From Phenylobacterium sp. (GTDB taxonomy: Bacteria > Pseudomonadota > Alphaproteobacteria > Caulobacterales > Caulobacteraceae), in contig JANXXA010000286.1 in assembly GCA_025350885.1 (NCBI GenBank), positions 1 to 7,534 of the forward strand: DNA of 7,534 bases, given 5' to 3'. The position numbers were made by a program, and so were the translations under genes. Position 1 is the stretch's first letter. Each line of letters starts with the position of its first letter. The notes under the pieces were generated by a model. The model was not told the DNA's origin. It did not search any database and worked only from the letters and a program-made list of their open reading frames with translations. Below, one piece after another: positions 4,912 to 7,534 of the stretch.

Positions 4912-6501
4912 TTACCGCGTACCGGTGTCCAGGCCTTTCAGGAAGTTCACGACATCCACCCGCTGGGCCGTCTTGGCGACGTAGAACGGATGCGGCGCGG
5001 TCGGCCCGCGGCGCGGATCGAACAAGGCCTCAAGGCTCGGAACCGAGTTGTCGTGCAGGAAGACGGGTTTGCGGGCCAGGTCGAGCAGCAGCGGCATCGC
5101 AACCCCCCGCTTTTCGCCCCGCGCGCTTGCGTTCACCACCGCCATCTTGTCATCGAAGATGCCGGGGCTGTTGAGGACGGGGTTCAGCGGTGGCTCGCGC
5201 TGGGCGAGCACCATCGGCGCGTCGCCGGGCCAGACCTGCCCCATGGGATGCAGTGTCGTCGGCACGAGGCGGCTCTGGTCAGCATTGTGGCAGCCGGTGC
5301 AGCCCGAAGTCTCGAAGGCGATCTTTCCGCGCATGGCCGATTGCCGATCAACCGCCGCGCCGCGCGGCGCCTGGAGCGAGGCGAGATAGGCGTTCATGGC
5401 CAGCAGCTTGTGGTTATCGACACGCACCCCGAACGGGGTCGCCAGTTCCCCAGGTTTGCCCGTGCTGGTCGTCTTCGCATAGGGGTAGCCGGTGACGCCC
5501 GTGGCGGCCAGAATCTTGACATAGCTGTCGATCATCTCGTCGCCGGCGGCTCCCGCCAGCTTGTGAACGAAGGCGCGTCCGCCAGGCGTGGTCAGCATGG
5601 TCTGGTCGAAAAGGCTGGTGAACACCAGGTTTGAGAAGTCGTCGATCCTGGTAAACGTGCCTTCGCTGCCGTACGGCGCGGCCAGATCCTGGCGGAACAG
5701 CGGCGTATTGTGCATCGGATCGCCGTTGCCGTCGAAGCTGTCGTCAAACATGCCGACGGGGTAATATTTGGGGTTGCTGAAGTAAGCGTCGAAGTCGGCC
5801 TCGGTTGACAATGGCGTCAATCCCGTCGGGGCGCGGCCCAGGGTCTTGCCCTTGTTGGCGACAAGCGCGACCTGGGACACCGTGTAGAGCGCCCGGGTGT
5901 TGGCAGCCGTGGCGAAGATGACTCCAAGGTTCAGGCTGTGATTGGCCGGACCATCGATCCGATGACCTATGGAGCCACCCTTCGGCGATTCGAAGACGGA
6001 TGCGTCGCTCATCGAATGGCAGAGCGCGCAAGAGGCCCCGACCTTGTCGCCCTTCGCGGACATGCCCATGACGGCGTTGGCCATGATCAGCTTCGACGTG
6101 AGCGTCGCGTCGTTGAGGACGCCGGAGCTGCGACCTGACGGGTCGGCTTTCAGCTCGCGGGCAAGGCGCTCGCGGACTTCGGGTGGCACGGCATCGACGT
6201 CGACCTGGAGGCCGAGATCGAGGGCCTGCATCGGAGTGACCTTGGCCGCGGCAATGCCTGCTGGCAGGCGGACGGCGTCGGTCCAGAACCCTTCGGTGCC
6301 GAAGGTTTCGAAGCGGAACACGTCGCGACCCAGGGCTGCATCGCCAGACAAATCCTGAGCCATCTTCGGCCCCTGATCCGCCGGACCGTTGTTGAGGTGT
6401 GGGTGTGAGATGGCGTTCGAGCCCACGACGCCGATGCACGCGAAGGCCGCGACGCCGGCGATGGCGAGGCTCGCCGAATGAAGCAAGTGTGATCGCAGCA
6501 T
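4912..6501 (-). CDS. Exported di-haem c-type cytochrome, possibly CCP/MauG-like
   Basis: A 529-residue periplasmic redox protein with two covalent haem c sites. The ATG at 6501 is chosen over the in-frame ATG at 6540: GAGGAAG (6507-6513) lies 5 nt before it and a signal peptide follows immediately (about residues 1-32). Haem motifs are CALCH (158-162) and CTGCH (401-405), about 240 residues apart. An N-terminal block with FRFETFGTEGFW (63-74) resembles unnamed bacterial cytochromes. Near the C-terminus FLHDNSVPSLEALFDP (481-496) resembles the YFHDGS-type segment of bacterial di-haem cytochrome c peroxidases, MauG and RoxA-like oxygenases. Peroxidase, oxygenase and plain electron-carrier roles all remain possible, and no electron partner is adjacent. 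A TGAAC-N16-CGTT promoter candidate precedes it. Base composition is lower in GC than the flanking genes. Confidence 0.85.
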   Translation of the reverse strand: MLRSHLLHSASLAIAGVAAFACIGVVGSNAISHPHLNNGPADQGPKMAQDLSGDAALGRDVFRFETFGTEGFWTDAVRLPAGIAAAKVTPMQALDLGLQVDVDAVPPEVRERLARELKADPSGRSSGVLNDATLTSKLIMANAVMGMSAKGDKVGASCALCHSMSDASVFESPKGGSIGHRIDGPANHSLNLGVIFATAANTRALYTVSQVALVANKGKTLGRAPTGLTPLSTEADFDAYFSNPKYYPVGMFDDSFDGNGDPMHNTPLFRQDLAAPYGSEGTFTRIDDFSNLVFTSLFDQTMLTTPGGRAFVHKLAGAAGDEMIDSYVKILAATGVTGYPYAKTTSTGKPGELATPFGVRVDNHKLLAMNAYLASLQAPRGAAVDRQSAMRGKIAFETSGCTGCHNADQSRLVPTTLHPMGQVWPGDAPMVLAQREPPLNPVLNSPGIFDDKMAVVNASARGEKRGVAMPLLLDLARKPVFLHDNSVPSLEALFDPRRGPTAPHPFYVAKTAQRVDVVNFLKGLDTGTR

Positions 6502-6506
6502 GTTTT

Positions 6507-6513
6507 CTTCCTC
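6507..6513 (-). promoter_or_regulatory. Ribosome binding site fixing the cytochrome start
   Basis: GAGGAAG on the minus strand, 5 nt before the ATG at 6501. It lies inside the longer in-frame open stretch that begins at 6540. This shows that the 13 extra upstream codons are leader rather than protein. Confidence 0.8.
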
Positions 6514-6569
6514 ACCGGACCACACCTGACCGAACGACAAATCAACGGCGCGAAGCCCTCAGCTGACTG

Positions 6570-6594
6570 AACGCCGTCATTCGACTTACGTTCA
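6570..6594 (-). promoter_or_regulatory. EcfG-like promoter candidate for the cytochrome gene
   Basis: On the minus strand TGAAC (6594-6590) is followed after 16 bp by CGTT (6573-6570). It differs from the EcfG consensus only at the first base of the -35 box. The start site would fall near 6563, giving a leader of about 60 nt. It is weaker than the site before the Met-rich gene but lies in the right place and orientation. Confidence 0.42.
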
Positions 6595-6614
6595 TCGCAG
6601 TCGGCAGACCGACA

Positions 6615-6624
6615 GCAACGTTGC
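6615..6624. repeat. Short palindrome between polA and the cytochrome gene
   Basis: GCAACGTTGC is a perfect 10-bp palindrome. It lies about 20 bp upstream of the predicted -35 box of the cytochrome promoter and 58 bp beyond the polA stop codon. It could be an operator; a chance occurrence is also plausible. Confidence 0.3.
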
Positions 6625-6682
6625 CGTGGGCAGTGTGTCGGGCCAACTTACACCCTGACCGATCTGCCTCCCGGCCGAGGCT

Positions 6683-7534
6683 TCAGTGCGCGTCGTCCCA
6701 GTTGCTGGCGGCCCGCGCATCGACGACCAGGGGGACGCTGAGCGCCACGGCGGGTTCGGGGGCGGCTTCCATGATCTGGCGGGCCACGGCGATCACCGCG
6801 TCGGCCTCGGCCTGCGGCGCCTCGAAGATCAGTTCGTCGTGGACCTGCAGCAGCATTCTGGCGCTCAGGCCGGCGTCGCGCAGGGCCTGGGGCATGCGGA
6901 TCATCGCGCGGCGGATCACGTCGGCGGCGGCGCCTTGGATCGGGGCGTTGATCGCGGCGCGGTCGCCGAAAGCGCGCTCGGCCGGCGATTTCCCCTGCGC
7001 GGCCGGGATGAAGATCTTGCGGCCGAAGATGGTGGTGACGAACCCCTCGGCGCGGACCTGGCGCTGCATGCGGTCCATATAGGTGCGGATGCCGGGGAAG
7101 CGTTCGAAGTAGGTCTTGATATAGGCGCCGGCCTCCTCGCGGCCGATCGAGAGCTGGTTGGCCAAGCCGAACGCCGAGATGCCGTAGACGATGCCGAAGT
7201 TGATCGCCTTGGCGCGGCGGCGCGTCTCGGCGGGCATGCCCTCCACCGGCACCCCGAACATCTCGGACGCCGTCATGGCGTGGATGTCGAGCCCTTGGGC
7301 GAACGCCGCCTTCAGCTGCGGTATGTCGCCGATGTGGGCCAGGAGGCGCAGTTCGATCTGGCTGTAGTCGGCGCTGATCAGCACATGGCCCGGCTCGGCG
7401 ATGAACGCCTTGCGGATCTTGCGACCCTCCTCGGTGCGCACCGGAATGTTCTGCAGGTTGGGGTCTGACGAGGCCAGCCGCCCGGTGGTCGCCGCCGCCA
7501 GCGAATAGGAGGTGTGCACGCGGTTGGTTTTGGG
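6683..7534 (-). CDS. polA: DNA polymerase I, C-terminal polymerase domain
   Basis: DNA polymerase I fills gaps and replaces RNA primers during replication and repair. The last 283 residues are present and the gene runs off the right edge. Counting from the first visible codon: TTGRLASSDPNLQNIP at 16-31; motif A DYSQIELRLLAH at 56-67, with D56 a metal ligand; motif B RRRAKAINFGIVYG at 105-118, with K109, F113 and Y117 equivalent to E. coli K758, F762 and Y766; motif C QVHDE at 230-234, with D233 equivalent to D882. All catalytic residues visible here are intact. The end, RAASNWDDAH, resembles the usual family C-terminus and the stop is TGA at 6685-6683. The 5'-3' nuclease and the 3'-5' exonuclease region lie outside the window. 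A GTG within the frame at 7519 is internal, not the start. Confidence 0.97.
   Translation of the reverse strand, partial: PKTNRVHTSYSLAAATTGRLASSDPNLQNIPVRTEEGRKIRKAFIAEPGHVLISADYSQIELRLLAHIGDIPQLKAAFAQGLDIHAMTASEMFGVPVEGMPAETRRRAKAINFGIVYGISAFGLANQLSIGREEAGAYIKTYFERFPGIRTYMDRMQRQVRAEGFVTTIFGRKIFIPAAQGKSPAERAFGDRAAINAPIQGAAADVIRRAMIRMPQALRDAGLSARMLLQVHDELIFEAPQAEADAVIAVARQIMEAAPEPAVALSVPLVVDARAASNWDDAH

Overview
The window is a high-GC chromosomal segment that reads as an alphaproteobacterium. The Caulobacterales (Caulobacter/Phenylobacterium type) are the best guess and the Sphingomonadales are an alternative. The evidence is strong G/C preference at third codon positions, a tRNA-Ala with encoded CCA, protein sequences of alphaproteobacterial style, and a GGAAC-N17-CGTT promoter. 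That promoter is the hallmark of EcfG, the general stress sigma factor of this class. No species can be fixed from the sequence alone.

Layout, left to right. (1) Positions 1-261, minus: the first 87 codons of a Sir2-family NAD-dependent deacylase, cut by the window edge. (2) 430-1719, plus: a complete AmtB-type ammonium channel with every pore residue checked in place, but no glnK next to it in this window. (3) 1729-2034, minus: a YggT-family two-pass membrane protein whose 3' end faces the amt 3' end with a 9-bp gap. (4) 2181-2256, plus: tRNA-Ala with anticodon CGC, behind a TTGACA-type promoter. (5) 2336-4213, minus: a 625-residue protein joining an N-terminal TIR domain, one membrane segment, a TolB-like domain and a TPR-like C-terminal region. 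(6) 4344-4670, minus: a small secreted Met/His-rich protein with tandem MKDGA pentapeptides. (7) 4912-6501, minus: an exported c-type cytochrome with two CXXCH haem sites. (8) 6683-7534, minus: the C-terminal polymerase domain of DNA polymerase I (polA), cut by the right edge.

The housekeeping parts (sirtuin, amt, yggT, tRNA, polA) are ordinary. The block from about 2.3 to 6.6 kb is more accessory-like and holds three minus-strand genes. Two of these encode exported proteins: the Met-rich protein and the di-haem cytochrome. The Met-rich gene has a perfect EcfG consensus at a sensible distance. The cytochrome gene has a one-mismatch version with a 16-bp spacer. This suggests, as inference, a small stress-induced envelope module for redox or metal handling. 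The TIR-TolB-TPR protein beside it could be a membrane-anchored sensor or effector, but its function is unknown. I saw no mobile element, CRISPR array, riboswitch or rRNA.
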